Assembly (NCBI RefSeq): GCF_000233455.1
Contig: NZ_JH376433.1
Location: 73,794-128,803, forward strand
DNA: 55,010 nucleotides
Source of the DNA: [Clostridium] citroniae WAL-17108
GTDB taxonomy: Bacteria; Bacillota; Clostridia; Lachnospirales; Lachnospiraceae
Direction of reading: 5' to 3'
In this document: positions 16,303 through 26,417 of the stretch, piece by piece
Numbering within the stretch: the stretch's first letter is position 1
Layout of the letters: every line of letters begins with the position of its first letter
The notes under the pieces: generated by a model
Databases searched by the model: none
What the model saw: the letters and a program-made list of their open reading frames with translations, nothing else
What the model was told of the DNA's origin: nothing
Translations under genes and position numbers: made by a program

Positions 16303-19300
16303 ATGAAGAGTACAATGACAGCATGGGAGACGCTGCTCGAATTTTGCCGTGCCTGGTTTGAGCAGCGCAACGCTGAGGAGGCCCATGCCTTTTTAGCGGA
16401 TGAGGTCTGCTTTGTGGGTACGGGAGAGAATGAGTTCGCCAACGGACTGCAGGAAATGCGTGAATATCTGGAACATGACATCCGGGAAATCCCGGAGCCT
16501 TTTTCTGTCAATCTCACACTCTATCAGGAGCAGGAACTCAATGACCATGTACGCAACTTGTCTGTTGGGATAACGCTCATCAATACGCAGTACAGCTGGA
16601 GGCTGAGGGGATTTTTTACCCTGGTCCGGATCAAAGGGCTCTGGCGCTTTTGCACGCTGTGGTTTTCGGAACCCGGAGGCAGCCAGCGGGGGGATGAGCA
16701 CTATCCACGTGCTCTGGTTATGGAGAACATCGTCCGCCAGCGTCAGGAACTGCTTAACGATTCCCTGCCCGGAGGCATGATGGGCGGGTATCTGGAAGAG
16801 GGATTTCCGTTTTATTTTGTTAATAAACGGATGTTGGAGTACCTGGGATATGACTGCGAGGAGGAATTTGTTACCGATATCCACGGCATGGTCTCAAACT
16901 GCATGCACCCGGATGACAGGTCCATGGTGGACGGGGAGGTGGTCCGCCAAATGGCCAAAGGCCGTGAATATACGGTGGAATACAGGATGAAGAAACGGGA
17001 CGGAACCTACATCTGGGTTCATGACCAGGGCCGCGAGACAACAGCGGAGAACGGCAAGCGGGCTATCCTGTCGGTGTGCATTGATATTACAGCGCAAAAA
17101 AAGGCCCAGGCTGAAATCATGCACTTGTATAATAATGTACCGGGCGCCGTGTTCCGCTGCCGGTTTGATGACGGCTTTACGGTTGCTGATGCAAACGATG
17201 GCCTGTATGAGTTTTTAGGTTATACCAGGGAGGAATTTGCCGCCCTGGGGAACCGGATGTCCTCTGTGGTCTGCCCTGAGGATATGGAGGCCATGAAATG
17301 CAAGATCGCGGCGGACACGGGCCGCGAGGGCGCCATACGGGACGAACACCGGTTAGTCTGCAAGAATGGGATCGTAAAATGGGTATCCCTGAAAGCCCAG
17401 ATGTTCATGGAAGACGGCGAGCAGTATTTTTATGGCGTTTTTGTGGATATTACCGAAGAAAAGCAGGTGCAGAAACGGGTCCGGGAACTTTATGAAAAGG
17501 AATTGGCCTATTTTGCTCAGGCAGCCTCGGCAAAGGGGAGCATCCAGGGCCGTGTCAATGTCACGCAGAACAAGGTGGAGAACTACATGGCTGCATCTGA
17601 TACCGCCATTGCTGCGCTGGGGGATTCCTATGAAAAAACCATAAAAAAGCTGGCAGGTTCCGCTGTGGATCCCGGTTATGGTGAGCATATCCGTACCGTC
17701 CTTTGCAGAAAGCGGGCGTTAGCCAGTTTTGCGGCAGGGAAAACGGATTACCACTTTGAATTTCTCCGCAAACGAAATGGCGGTGGAGCCTTTTGGAGCA
17801 GCACAAATTTCCGGTTTCATCAGAACATGGAAAGCGGAGATATCATTGCTTTTTTCTATACCCTGGATCTTACGGAGCAGAAATTACAGGAGCAGCTGCT
17901 CAACCGTGTTACAAATCTGGGGTATGATATTGTAACGGAGATCAATCTTTTGACCGGAGAATACCGGCTGGCGGGCCGGTCCAGTGATTGGGAAATGACG
18001 GTTCCCGTCCAGGGTGATTTTGGGGAGGAGGTCAGGCGGATCGCCCAAACCGCTGTTCATGAAGACGGACAGCGGGAGTTTATGGAAAAACTTGATTTTG
18101 AATATATGAAGCAGCAGCTTTCACAGCAGGATTCCTATACCTTTATCGTGGAATTGATCCAGGATGGCTGTGCCAGGGTCAAACGGTTCCGGCTGCTCTA
18201 TATCAGTAAGGAATTGGGGCGGGTATGCATGACCCAGTCCGACCTGACAGATGTGATCCGGCAGGAACAAAGGCAAAAGGATGCGCTAAGCGCGGCTCTG
18301 GCAGCCGCAGAACAGGCAAATGCGGCCAAAAGCGATTTTCTTTCACGTATGAGCCATGAGATCCGCACCCCCATGAATGCCATTATCGGAATGAGTGCCA
18401 TAGCGGCGCAGTCAATTGGGTCCGGGGATCATGAACAGGCAGCGGACTGTATTTCCAAGATCGGCATCGCCTCCCGTTTTCTGCTGTCACTTATCAATGA
18501 TATCCTGGACATGAGCCGGATCGAGAGCGGCAAAATGCTTCTGAAAAATGAAAAGATCCCTACAGAGGAGTTCCTGGGGGGGATCAATTCCATCTGCTAT
18601 TCCCAGGCAGCGGCAAAGGGCGTTGAATACGAGTGTATCGCGGACCCTGTGCTGGATGACTATTATATTGGGGATGCCATGAAGCTGCAGCAGGTCCTGC
18701 TGAATATCCTGTCCAATGCCATCAAATTCACAGGTGAGAAGGGCAAGGTCACCCTGTCCGCAGAACTTCGCAAAAAAGATAAGAGCGGAGCGGAACTTCG
18801 TTTCATTGTCAATGATACCGGGATTGGGATGGGGGATGAGTTCCTTCCCCATCTGTTTGAACCGTTTGCCCAGGAGTCCATGGGTACTACTTCCCTGTAT
18901 GGAGGGACCGGGCTGGGCCTGTCCATTTCCAAGAATATCGTGGAACTGATGGGCGGAAGGATCACAGTGCGGTCCATCAAAGGAATCGGATCTGAGTTTA
19001 CCGTGGATGTGCGGCTTGGGATCACCGAGGAGGAAAAGCTTCGTTACAACAAGAAAAAACAGACATATAATTTTTCTAATTTAAAAACCCTGGTGGTGGA
19101 TGATGACGTGGCCGTATGCGAAAGCGCGGTGTCTACCCTGAGGGAGATCGGCATCACCGCGGAGTGGGTGGACAGCGGACTTAAAGCCATTGAACGCGTC
19201 CGCCAACTGTGGGCATCGGGCAGATATTATGATATCATCCTGGTGGATTGGAAGATGCCCGACATCGATGGGATTGAGACAGCCCGGCGCATACGGGAAA

Positions 19301-19893
19301 TTGCGGGGCCGGAGGTCACCATTATCATAATGACAGCCTATGACTGGGTCGCCATTGAACATGAGGCCAGGCGGGCAGGCGTCAATCTGCTGATGAGCAA
19401 GCCGATGTTTAAATCCTCACTGATCTCCGCCTTTTCCAAGGCGCTGGGAGAAAAGGAGGAAAACCATCAGGAGGACAAGCCCGCCGTGTTCGACTTTACC
19501 GGCTGCCGCCTGCTCCTTGTGGAGGATAACGCCATCAACACAGAAGTGGCTGTTGTCCTTTTGGAACACAGGGGATTTGCCGTGGACACGGCTGAAAACG
19601 GACTCCGCGCTATTGAAATGTTCAGCAAGGCGGAGCCGGGCTTTTATGATGCGATCCTGATGGATATCCGGATGCCGCTGATGGATGGTCTCACTGCAGC
19701 CACAAACATCCGGCATATGAGTAATGCCGATGCCAGGACCATTCCTATTATTGCCATGACAGCCAATGCGTTTGATGACGATATGGAAAAGAGCAAAGCA
19801 GCCGGAATGAACGCACACTTGGCAAAGCCCATCGAACCGGAGCGGCTGTACCAGGTTTTGTATGATTTTATAATGGGCAGAGAGGAGTCATAG
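16303..19893 (+). CDS. Hybrid sensor histidine kinase with NTF2-like N-terminus and two receiver domains
   Basis: 1196 aa. Residues about 1-120 resemble an NTF2/SnoaL-like fold (WETLLEFCRAWFEQRNAEEAHAFLADEVCFVGTGE). Two PAS domains follow (about 140-260 and 265-385, with FVNKRMLEYLGYD and DANDGLYEFLGYT), then a less clear PAS-like stretch. The HisKA domain carries MSHEIRTPMNAIIGM with His 685; HATPase shows NILSNAIKF, DTGIGMG and GGTGLGLSI. Two receivers come last: REC1 with Asp 982 (LVDWKMPD) and REC2 with Asp 1121 (ILMDIRMPLMDG). No transmembrane segment or HPt domain is visible, so it is probably cytoplasmic. The start is uncertain: 16303 fits AAAGG upstream; ATG 16294 and GTG 16285 are in frame. 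Signal and phosphorelay partner are unknown. Confidence 0.9.
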   Translation: MKSTMTAWETLLEFCRAWFEQRNAEEAHAFLADEVCFVGTGENEFANGLQEMREYLEHDIREIPEPFSVNLTLYQEQELNDHVRNLSVGITLINTQYSWRLRGFFTLVRIKGLWRFCTLWFSEPGGSQRGDEHYPRALVMENIVRQRQELLNDSLPGGMMGGYLEEGFPFYFVNKRMLEYLGYDCEEEFVTDIHGMVSNCMHPDDRSMVDGEVVRQMAKGREYTVEYRMKKRDGTYIWVHDQGRETTAENGKRAILSVCIDITAQKKAQAEIMHLYNNVPGAVFRCRFDDGFTVADANDGLYEFLGYTREEFAALGNRMSSVVCPEDMEAMKCKIAADTGREGAIRDEHRLVCKNGIVKWVSLKAQMFMEDGEQYFYGVFVDITEEKQVQKRVRELYEKELAYFAQAASAKGSIQGRVNVTQNKVENYMAASDTAIAALGDSYEKTIKKLAGSAVDPGYGEHIRTVLCRKRALASFAAGKTDYHFEFLRKRNGGGAFWSSTNFRFHQNMESGDIIAFFYTLDLTEQKLQEQLLNRVTNLGYDIVTEINLLTGEYRLAGRSSDWEMTVPVQGDFGEEVRRIAQTAVHEDGQREFMEKLDFEYMKQQLSQQDSYTFIVELIQDGCARVKRFRLLYISKELGRVCMTQSDLTDVIRQEQRQKDALSAALAAAEQANAAKSDFLSRMSHEIRTPMNAIIGMSAIAAQSIGSGDHEQAADCISKIGIASRFLLSLINDILDMSRIESGKMLLKNEKIPTEEFLGGINSICYSQAAAKGVEYECIADPVLDDYYIGDAMKLQQVLLNILSNAIKFTGEKGKVTLSAELRKKDKSGAELRFIVNDTGIGMGDEFLPHLFEPFAQESMGTTSLYGGTGLGLSISKNIVELMGGRITVRSIKGIGSEFTVDVRLGITEEEKLRYNKKKQTYNFSNLKTLVVDDDVAVCESAVSTLREIGITAEWVDSGLKAIERVRQLWASGRYYDIILVDWKMPDIDGIETARRIREIAGPEVTIIIMTAYDWVAIEHEARRAGVNLLMSKPMFKSSLISAFSKALGEKEENHQEDKPAVFDFTGCRLLLVEDNAINTEVAVVLLEHRGFAVDTAENGLRAIEMFSKAEPGFYDAILMDIRMPLMDGLTAATNIRHMSNADARTIPIIAMTANAFDDDMEKSKAAGMNAHLAKPIEPERLYQVLYDFIMGREES

Positions 19894-19953
19894 GCAAGAT
19901 CGGAGCTGAAAGATGCCTGAGTTTTTTGTCAAAGTGGAAAGGAGGCGCGCAGC

Positions 19954-22900
19954 ATGATGGGGGAACTCTCCTTATCCGGGACGCCGGAGAACAAATCGAA
20001 AGAGGAATGGGCCAACCTGCAGAATGAAGAACTGAGGGGAATCCTCAGCAGTATTCCCGGCGGGCTGGGCGTGTACCAGTATGACGGGGAACGCATTACG
20101 CCGGTCTTTCATAACCCTGCGTTTTATGCCATTATGGGGTATTCACCGGAGCATGCCCGGCAGGCGGAGCGGGAAATGACGTATCTGGGTGTGCACCCGG
20201 ACGATATTCCAGTGTTAAACGGGCATGTGCAAAAGGCGCTCCGGGATAACGGGCGGCTGGAATACACGTGCCGCCTGTGGAATGATGAGCGCCAGGAGTA
20301 CCGCTGGCTGCACACCACAGGTGTAGCCAAGCCCTGGAAAAACGGGAAAAAGCTGCTGTACAATATTTATGATGATGTAAGTGAACAGCATCAGCTCAAG
20401 GAGGAACTGGTCTCGGCCAATGAGAAAACCCAGAATATCATAAACGCAATCCCTGGCGGCATTGCCATCTACCGGGTCTCGGATATTTTTGAGACAGTAT
20501 ATTTCTCCGATGGCGTTCCGGCCCTGTCCGGTTACTCAGTGGAAGAGTACAGGGATCTGGTCCAACAGAATGCGGCACTTATGATCTATGAGGAAGATCT
20601 GGGACTGGTGGAAGCAAAGGCAAGGGAGATTATTAAAAGCCGCAAAACGGCTGTGATGGAATTTCGCAAAAAACACCGTAACGGCTGCCTGGTATGGGTC
20701 CGGGCCCAAGCCAAGTGGATGGGCGAGGATGGAGGGTATCCGCTGCTTCACTGTGTTTTCCACAATATTTCAGACCTCAAGGACGCGCAGTTTGAGATGG
20801 AGCAGCTGTTGAATTCCATTCCCGGCGGGATTGCCAGTTACCGGTTGGAGGAAGATCGTCTGATCCCTGTTTTTTATTCAGACGGAGTACCGGCCTTGTC
20901 CGGCCACAGCAGAGAGGAGTATGACACCCTGGTGGGTGAAGATCCCCTCTCTGCCGTCTATCCTCTTGACCGGGAAAGGGTAAGGGACTCTGTAACCGCG
21001 GCGCTGCTCAGCGGAGAAGTCCTGGATGTCTCCTACCGGATGTATCACAGGAATGGAAAACTGATCTGGCTTCATATGAGAGGCCGGCGCATGGGTCCGT
21101 TAACCGAAACAGCCAGATTCTATGCGGTGTTTACAGGCATGTCGGAGGAGACCCGCCTGTTCCAGAATATGGCCAACGACACCGCGGACGGCATTTACGT
21201 GATTGGAAAAGACAATTATGAGCTGTACTATGTAAACGAGTCCGAGGATCTGTTTGCCAAAGACCGTTCCTGTCTGGGACAAAAGTGCTATACTGCGCTT
21301 CACGGCAAAAATGAACCATGTGAATTCTGTACGTTGAGAAGCCATAAGCCGGACGGGAAAGAACACGAAATGGTCATAAAAGATACCGGCAAGATCTTTA
21401 CCACACACTTTCGGGAAATAGACTGGAATGGAATACCGGCCTATGTGAAATATATCCGTGATGCCACAGAGGAGGCTGAGATGCGCAGGGAACGTGACCG
21501 TCTGGAACAGCATTTTCAGAACATGCTGAAAAATCTGCCCGGCGGTGTGGCTGTGGTCCGATATGAGGAGGATGGGAGTATGGTCCCTGAGTATATCTCA
21601 GAAGGCCTTGCGGCCACCACTGGAATGTCTTTGGAGGAAGCCTGGGCGCTCTACCGGAAAGATGCACTGACCGGTGTCCATCCGGACGACCGGGAGCATG
21701 CGCTGCAGCAGTTGTCCGAGTACCTTGCCAGCGGCAGGAAACGCTGGGAGATCGAATACCGGCTGTTGAATGGTTCCGGGGACTATGTATGGGTCAAGAA
21801 TACACTGTCCCTCATTCAGCACAGAGGCGGGGAGCGGAGGATCTATTCCGTCTACAGTGATATGACAAAAGAACGGGAGGAAAGGGCCCGCGTCCGGCAG
21901 CAGTATAACGACCTGATCCTGCAGCATTATCAGAAATCTGATCCCAACGCGCTGGTGCTGGGCCACTGCAACATCACACAAGATTATATTATAGAGATCA
22001 TAGACCGGACCGGTATGGACCTTAGAAAGACCTTCGGCTCTGTCCGTGAGGAATTTTTCACCGGTCTTTCCACCCTGATCCCAGATAAAAAGGAACAAGA
22101 GGGATTCCTGCATATCTACCTGCGCGAACCGGCCCTGGCCGCCTTTGAACGGGGAGAACTGGAACATACAAATGAATACTATGTGGAACTGCCCCATGAG
22201 GAGAGCGGCCGGTATATACAATTTAAGATGCACATGGTTTCCACACCTGACAGCGGGGATGTTACCGGAATTTTGACGGTAAGGGATATCACGGAGCAGA
22301 CGGTTTCTCACCGGATCCTGCATCAGCTTTCGGTTACCGGTTATGATTTTGCAGCCGATCTGGATCTGACACGGGACACCTACAAGATCCTGTCCCTGGA
22401 CGCCAACGCCCGATTTGTGCCTCCCAAACAGGGAAACCATTCCCAGTGGACAGAATATATGATGGAGAACCGGGTCGTTCCAAAGGACCGCAAGCAATAT
22501 TGGAACAGTCTGAACCTGGACCAGATGGCCCGGCGCCTGAAACAGGAAGGCGCCTATACATTTTCTTTCTCCCTGATTGATGATGATGGGGATATCAGGA
22601 CCAAGAACATGACGGTTTCCTCCATTGACCTTCGGCTGGGACGGGTCTGCCTGTCCAGAACAGACATTACAGAGTCTATCCGGGAACAGCAGCGCCTGCT
22701 GCGGGTGATCGCCTATACCTGTGAACTGGCAGGTTTCATTGACGTTTCCACAGGCAGTCTTTCCATGTATACCAGGCAGATGGTCTTAGAGAACCTTCCG
22801 CCCCATACGGCACCGGATTATAACGGAGTATTGGATAATTTGGTAGGTTACTACGAAGCAGCAGCGGACCGCAAGGCCATAAAACGGCAATTTTGCCTGG

Positions 22901-24291
22901 AAACCCTGATGGATCAGCTGGAGGAAAAACCGGAGGGCTATGATCTTGTTCTGCCTTATCAGTGGAAGAACAGTTTGCGGTACAAACAGGTCAATGTATT
23001 GTGGGGAGACCAGAACCACCGGACGGTCTGTCTGGTGCGGTCTGATGTGACGGAAATGCTGGCCGCAGAGCGGGCATCGAAAGCAGAGCTGGAGCGGGCG
23101 TTGTCGCTGTCCAGGGAAGCCAGCCGGGCCAAAAGCGATTTTTTGTCAGCAATGAGCCATGACATCCGCACCCCTATGAATGCCATCATGGGAATGACCA
23201 CCCTGGCAAACGCCAATATAGGCGATCCCGACCGTGTACAAAGCTGCCTGCAGAAGATAGCCACATCTTCCAAGCATCTGCTGAGCCTGATCAATGATAT
23301 CCTGGACATGAGCAGGATCGAGCAGGCCAAGATCAGACTGAACCGGGAGCGGATCTGCCTGCCCAAACTGACCCAACAGGTATCGGAGATCATAGAGACT
23401 CAGGCGGATGAGGCCGGACTGCGGTATGACGTCCGGATCGGCAGGATACATACCCCGTATTTCTATGGGGACGCCCTGCGCATCAGCCAAATTTTGATCA
23501 ACATCCTGGGAAACGCGGTAAAGTTCACGCCAATGGGGGGAACCATAGGATTTTCTGTGGAGGAGCTTTCCCCTGCAAAAGGGAAACACCAGGCATGCTA
23601 TCGCTTTACGGTCAGCGACACCGGGATCGGAATGTCGGGCGAAACCCAGGCGCAGCTGTTTGAACCATTTATCCGAAGCAATGCGGTGTCCAGGGTAGAG
23701 GGGTCCGGGTTGGGTCTGAGCATTGTCAAGGGATTGGTGGATCTGATGAATGGGACTATATCCGTACAGAGCGAACTGGGAAAGGGTTCCGCCTTCACGG
23801 TAGAGTTGGAAAGCGAAGCCGCACCGGCCCCGAAGGATGAGGGGATTGAAACAGAAAAGTTGGAGGAACCGGCGGGCCGGCCCTTTGCCGGATGCCGATT
23901 CCTGGCGGCGGAAGACAATGAGCTCAATGCTGAGATTCTGTGTGAGATCCTTCGGATGTACGGGGCGCGGTCCGAGGTTAAAGGAAACGGGATACAAGTG
24001 TTGGATGCATTTTTTGCCGCAGCCCCCGGAACCTATGACGCGATCCTTATGGATATCCAAATGCCGGAGATGAACGGCTATGAGGCGGCCCGGGCCATCC
24101 GGTCCGCCGACCGTACCGATGCCGGGACGATCCCGATCATTGCCATGACCGCCAACGCCTTTGAGGAGGATATCAGGGCCGCTATGGAGGCAGGAATGGA
24201 CGCACATATCGCAAAGCCTGTGGATATAGAAGTACTGAAGACAACATTAGGCAAAACGCTGGCAGGCAGCCGGGAAAGGAATATGACGTGA
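19954..24291 (+). CDS. Very large multi-PAS hybrid sensor histidine kinase
   Basis: 1445 aa. At least four PAS repeats, each starting with a version of IPGG (ILSSIPGGLGVYQ, IINAIPGGIAIYR, LLNSIPGGIASYR, MLKNLPGGVAVVR), suggest internal duplication. Between the third and fourth lies a cysteine-bearing PAS-like domain (about 405-500) with GQKCYTALHGKNEPCEFC. More PAS-like segments lead to HisKA with His 1069 (MSHDIRTPMNAIMGM), HATPase (NILGNAVKF, DTGIGMS, GSGLGLSI) and one receiver with Asp 1367 (ILMDIQMPEMNG). No membrane segment or HPt was seen. RBS GGAGG is at 19940-19944. It overlaps the next kinase gene by 4 bp (GTGA), so the two are translationally coupled. Ligand unknown. Confidence 0.92.
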   Translation: MMGELSLSGTPENKSKEEWANLQNEELRGILSSIPGGLGVYQYDGERITPVFHNPAFYAIMGYSPEHARQAEREMTYLGVHPDDIPVLNGHVQKALRDNGRLEYTCRLWNDERQEYRWLHTTGVAKPWKNGKKLLYNIYDDVSEQHQLKEELVSANEKTQNIINAIPGGIAIYRVSDIFETVYFSDGVPALSGYSVEEYRDLVQQNAALMIYEEDLGLVEAKAREIIKSRKTAVMEFRKKHRNGCLVWVRAQAKWMGEDGGYPLLHCVFHNISDLKDAQFEMEQLLNSIPGGIASYRLEEDRLIPVFYSDGVPALSGHSREEYDTLVGEDPLSAVYPLDRERVRDSVTAALLSGEVLDVSYRMYHRNGKLIWLHMRGRRMGPLTETARFYAVFTGMSEETRLFQNMANDTADGIYVIGKDNYELYYVNESEDLFAKDRSCLGQKCYTALHGKNEPCEFCTLRSHKPDGKEHEMVIKDTGKIFTTHFREIDWNGIPAYVKYIRDATEEAEMRRERDRLEQHFQNMLKNLPGGVAVVRYEEDGSMVPEYISEGLAATTGMSLEEAWALYRKDALTGVHPDDREHALQQLSEYLASGRKRWEIEYRLLNGSGDYVWVKNTLSLIQHRGGERRIYSVYSDMTKEREERARVRQQYNDLILQHYQKSDPNALVLGHCNITQDYIIEIIDRTGMDLRKTFGSVREEFFTGLSTLIPDKKEQEGFLHIYLREPALAAFERGELEHTNEYYVELPHEESGRYIQFKMHMVSTPDSGDVTGILTVRDITEQTVSHRILHQLSVTGYDFAADLDLTRDTYKILSLDANARFVPPKQGNHSQWTEYMMENRVVPKDRKQYWNSLNLDQMARRLKQEGAYTFSFSLIDDDGDIRTKNMTVSSIDLRLGRVCLSRTDITESIREQQRLLRVIAYTCELAGFIDVSTGSLSMYTRQMVLENLPPHTAPDYNGVLDNLVGYYEAAADRKAIKRQFCLETLMDQLEEKPEGYDLVLPYQWKNSLRYKQVNVLWGDQNHRTVCLVRSDVTEMLAAERASKAELERALSLSREASRAKSDFLSAMSHDIRTPMNAIMGMTTLANANIGDPDRVQSCLQKIATSSKHLLSLINDILDMSRIEQAKIRLNRERICLPKLTQQVSEIIETQADEAGLRYDVRIGRIHTPYFYGDALRISQILINILGNAVKFTPMGGTIGFSVEELSPAKGKHQACYRFTVSDTGIGMSGETQAQLFEPFIRSNAVSRVEGSGLGLSIVKGLVDLMNGTISVQSELGKGSAFTVELESEAAPAPKDEGIETEKLEEPAGRPFAGCRFLAAEDNELNAEILCEILRMYGARSEVKGNGIQVLDAFFAAAPGTYDAILMDIQMPEMNGYEAARAIRSADRTDAGTIPIIAMTANAFEEDIRAAMEAGMDAHIAKPVDIEVLKTTLGKTLAGSRERNMT

Positions 24292-26408
24292 GGCTAGGAA
24301 AAACGAAAAGATTCCCAAATCCATCAAAACACCTGACAGGGATGCTGGCAATGGGCCTGGCCATAGGGGTCCTGGTCACCTTACTGTTGTTTATACGCGC
24401 TTACCAGAAATTAAATGCATCCATCCTGAATGAACGGGTGGAGGCAGTGCAGCAGTTAGGGTTTCTTCTCTCCGACAAGGTGGCCATGCTAAAGGATGCT
24501 TACGCGGATGAGACCAGGCAGCTGGCTTTCATGCTGGAGAATTCCCAAGTGACCAGCAGGGAGGAGATGCGCCGCATGTTTTCCGGCAGCGGTGATATCC
24601 TGCTGGTGACGGCAGCCGGAAATCTTCAGGCAATGGACGGGAGAATGTGGATCATTAAAGATGATGATCTGCGCATCAATGTCTCTCAGGGGACAAATGT
24701 GGAATCTTCCTTTGCAACGATCCAGACACAGGGGGACTTTTGGCTTTTTTCCCTGGGATTAAAAGGCGTAACCCTGGACGGGGAGGAGATCGCGGGCCTT
24801 GTTAAGCCGGTGAATGCGCAGGAATACGCCGATATTGCCACCATCCCCCTCTACAATGGGATGGGGGCTTCCTATGTGATAGACAGAGATGGGCGTATCG
24901 TGATGCGGCCCAATGCAACGGAGGCCAATGATCTGTTTAATGGGTATAACCTGTACAGTATCATGGCAAAAGAAGGCGTAAGCCTTACGGAGCTGGAACA
25001 GCTGAAAACAGCGGTAGCCCAGGGGCAGTCCTTCCAGTTTGTCACATCCATGCGGGACATGACATGGCTGATCCAAAGCGTCAGCACAGATGCGAATCGC
25101 GGGATCATAATCGCAGTTCCCATCTCGGTCACTGCAAAGGATACCTATGGTCAGATGCGAAGCGTTATTTTCCTTATTACCCTAGTGGTGCTGTTCCTGG
25201 CCGCCCTGGTGCTTTCCGCCCTGGTGCTGATGATCAAGCGGAACCAGGCGGTAAGCCTGGAGCAGGCAAAAGCCAGGGCGAAAAATGATTTCCTGGACAA
25301 GATGTCCCATGATATCCGTACCCCATTAAATGCCATCATAGGAATGCATGAACTGGCCCTGGGTTCCCCGGATGATCCGGGTCTGGTAACAGACTGCCTG
25401 AAGAAAGCAAAGATGTCCAGCGAATATCTGGTTTCTGTGATCAATGATGTGCTGGATATGAGCAAGATCGAGAGCGGGAAAATGACTGTCAGCAACCGGC
25501 AGTTTAACATGGAGGAGCTGCTGGACCACGTGATGCAGATGGAAGAGAACCCTGCCAGGGAGAAAAGGCTGTCCCTGTTTCTTGACCTGGAAAGCCCCAT
25601 TGATACGGATTTCATCGGTGACCCGCTGCGCATACGCCAGTGCCTGATCAATCTGGTATCCAATTCAATAAAATTTACACCGGAGAGCGGGGAAATCCAT
25701 CTGTCCTACCGGGTGGAGCCCATAGATGAAACATACTGCCTGGGCCGGTTTAAGGTACGTGATACCGGTATCGGCATGAGTGAGGACTTCCTTGAGCGGA
25801 TCTTTACACCCTTTGAGCAGGAGTATTCTTCACTTACCAGTTCCTATGTGGGAAGCGGGCTGGGCCTCTCCATTGTAAACAGCCTGGTATCCCTGATGAA
25901 TGGAACGATCTTTGTTGAAAGTGATTTGGGGCATGGAAGCTGCTTTACCATTTCACTGCCCTTGCCCATGGCCCCCAAGTCAGCCGCCTCCAGGCCGGTA
26001 ATGGATGAAGAAGGACTTGTGGAGCAATTAAAGGACAGGAGGGTCCTGGTAGCCGAGGACAACGATATCAACAGAGAAATCATCTCTCTGATGCTGGAAA
26101 AATTGGGCCTTGCGGTTGACACCGCGGTCAATGGCCGGGATGTATTGAACAAATTTACGCAGTCTTCTCCGGATTCCTATTCCATGATCCTGATGGACAT
26201 CCAGATGCCTGTTATGGATGGCCTGGAGGCCGCAAGACAGATACGTGCGTCCGCCCGTCCGGACCGCAGGATCCCCATTGTAGCGCTTTCCGCCAATGCC
26301 TTTGACGAGGATACACAGCGCTCGCTGGATGCAGGGATGCAGGCGCATCTGGCAAAGCCCGTGGACATCATTGAGTTAAAACGGATACTCAAACTATATA
26401 TAAAGTGA
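24288..26408 (+). CDS. Membrane hybrid sensor histidine kinase with extracytoplasmic sensor
   Basis: 706 aa, GTG start overlapping the upstream stop (GTGA), with GAAAGGA 7 nt before. One N-terminal membrane segment (about 17-38, MLAMGLAIGVLVTLLLFI) and a second (about 290-313, VIFLITLVVLFLAALVLSALV) enclose an external sensor of about 250 residues. It has a Cache-like feel (SYVIDRDGRIVMRPN near the membrane-proximal half). HisKA has His 341 (MSHDIRTPLNAIIGM), HATPase GSGLGLSI, and a receiver with Asp 637 (ILMDIQMPVMDG). The next gene, a solute-binding lipoprotein 9 bp downstream, is a good candidate for delivering its ligand. No HPt seen. Confidence 0.93.
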   Translation: MRLGKTKRFPNPSKHLTGMLAMGLAIGVLVTLLLFIRAYQKLNASILNERVEAVQQLGFLLSDKVAMLKDAYADETRQLAFMLENSQVTSREEMRRMFSGSGDILLVTAAGNLQAMDGRMWIIKDDDLRINVSQGTNVESSFATIQTQGDFWLFSLGLKGVTLDGEEIAGLVKPVNAQEYADIATIPLYNGMGASYVIDRDGRIVMRPNATEANDLFNGYNLYSIMAKEGVSLTELEQLKTAVAQGQSFQFVTSMRDMTWLIQSVSTDANRGIIIAVPISVTAKDTYGQMRSVIFLITLVVLFLAALVLSALVLMIKRNQAVSLEQAKARAKNDFLDKMSHDIRTPLNAIIGMHELALGSPDDPGLVTDCLKKAKMSSEYLVSVINDVLDMSKIESGKMTVSNRQFNMEELLDHVMQMEENPAREKRLSLFLDLESPIDTDFIGDPLRIRQCLINLVSNSIKFTPESGEIHLSYRVEPIDETYCLGRFKVRDTGIGMSEDFLERIFTPFEQEYSSLTSSYVGSGLGLSIVNSLVSLMNGTIFVESDLGHGSCFTISLPLPMAPKSAASRPVMDEEGLVEQLKDRRVLVAEDNDINREIISLMLEKLGLAVDTAVNGRDVLNKFTQSSPDSYSMILMDIQMPVMDGLEAARQIRASARPDRRIPIVALSANAFDEDTQRSLDAGMQAHLAKPVDIIELKRILKLYIK

Positions 26409-26417
26409 GGACAAAGG

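Noticed and set aside
21160..21460. Covalent heme attachment in the PAS-like domain
   Set aside because: The cysteines do not form CxxCH; the motif ends CEFCT.
23146..24207. Long minus-strand frame opposite the end of the large multi-PAS kinase
   Set aside because: It is a mirror of the kinase, HATPase and receiver coding sequence, with similar shadows opposite the other kinases.
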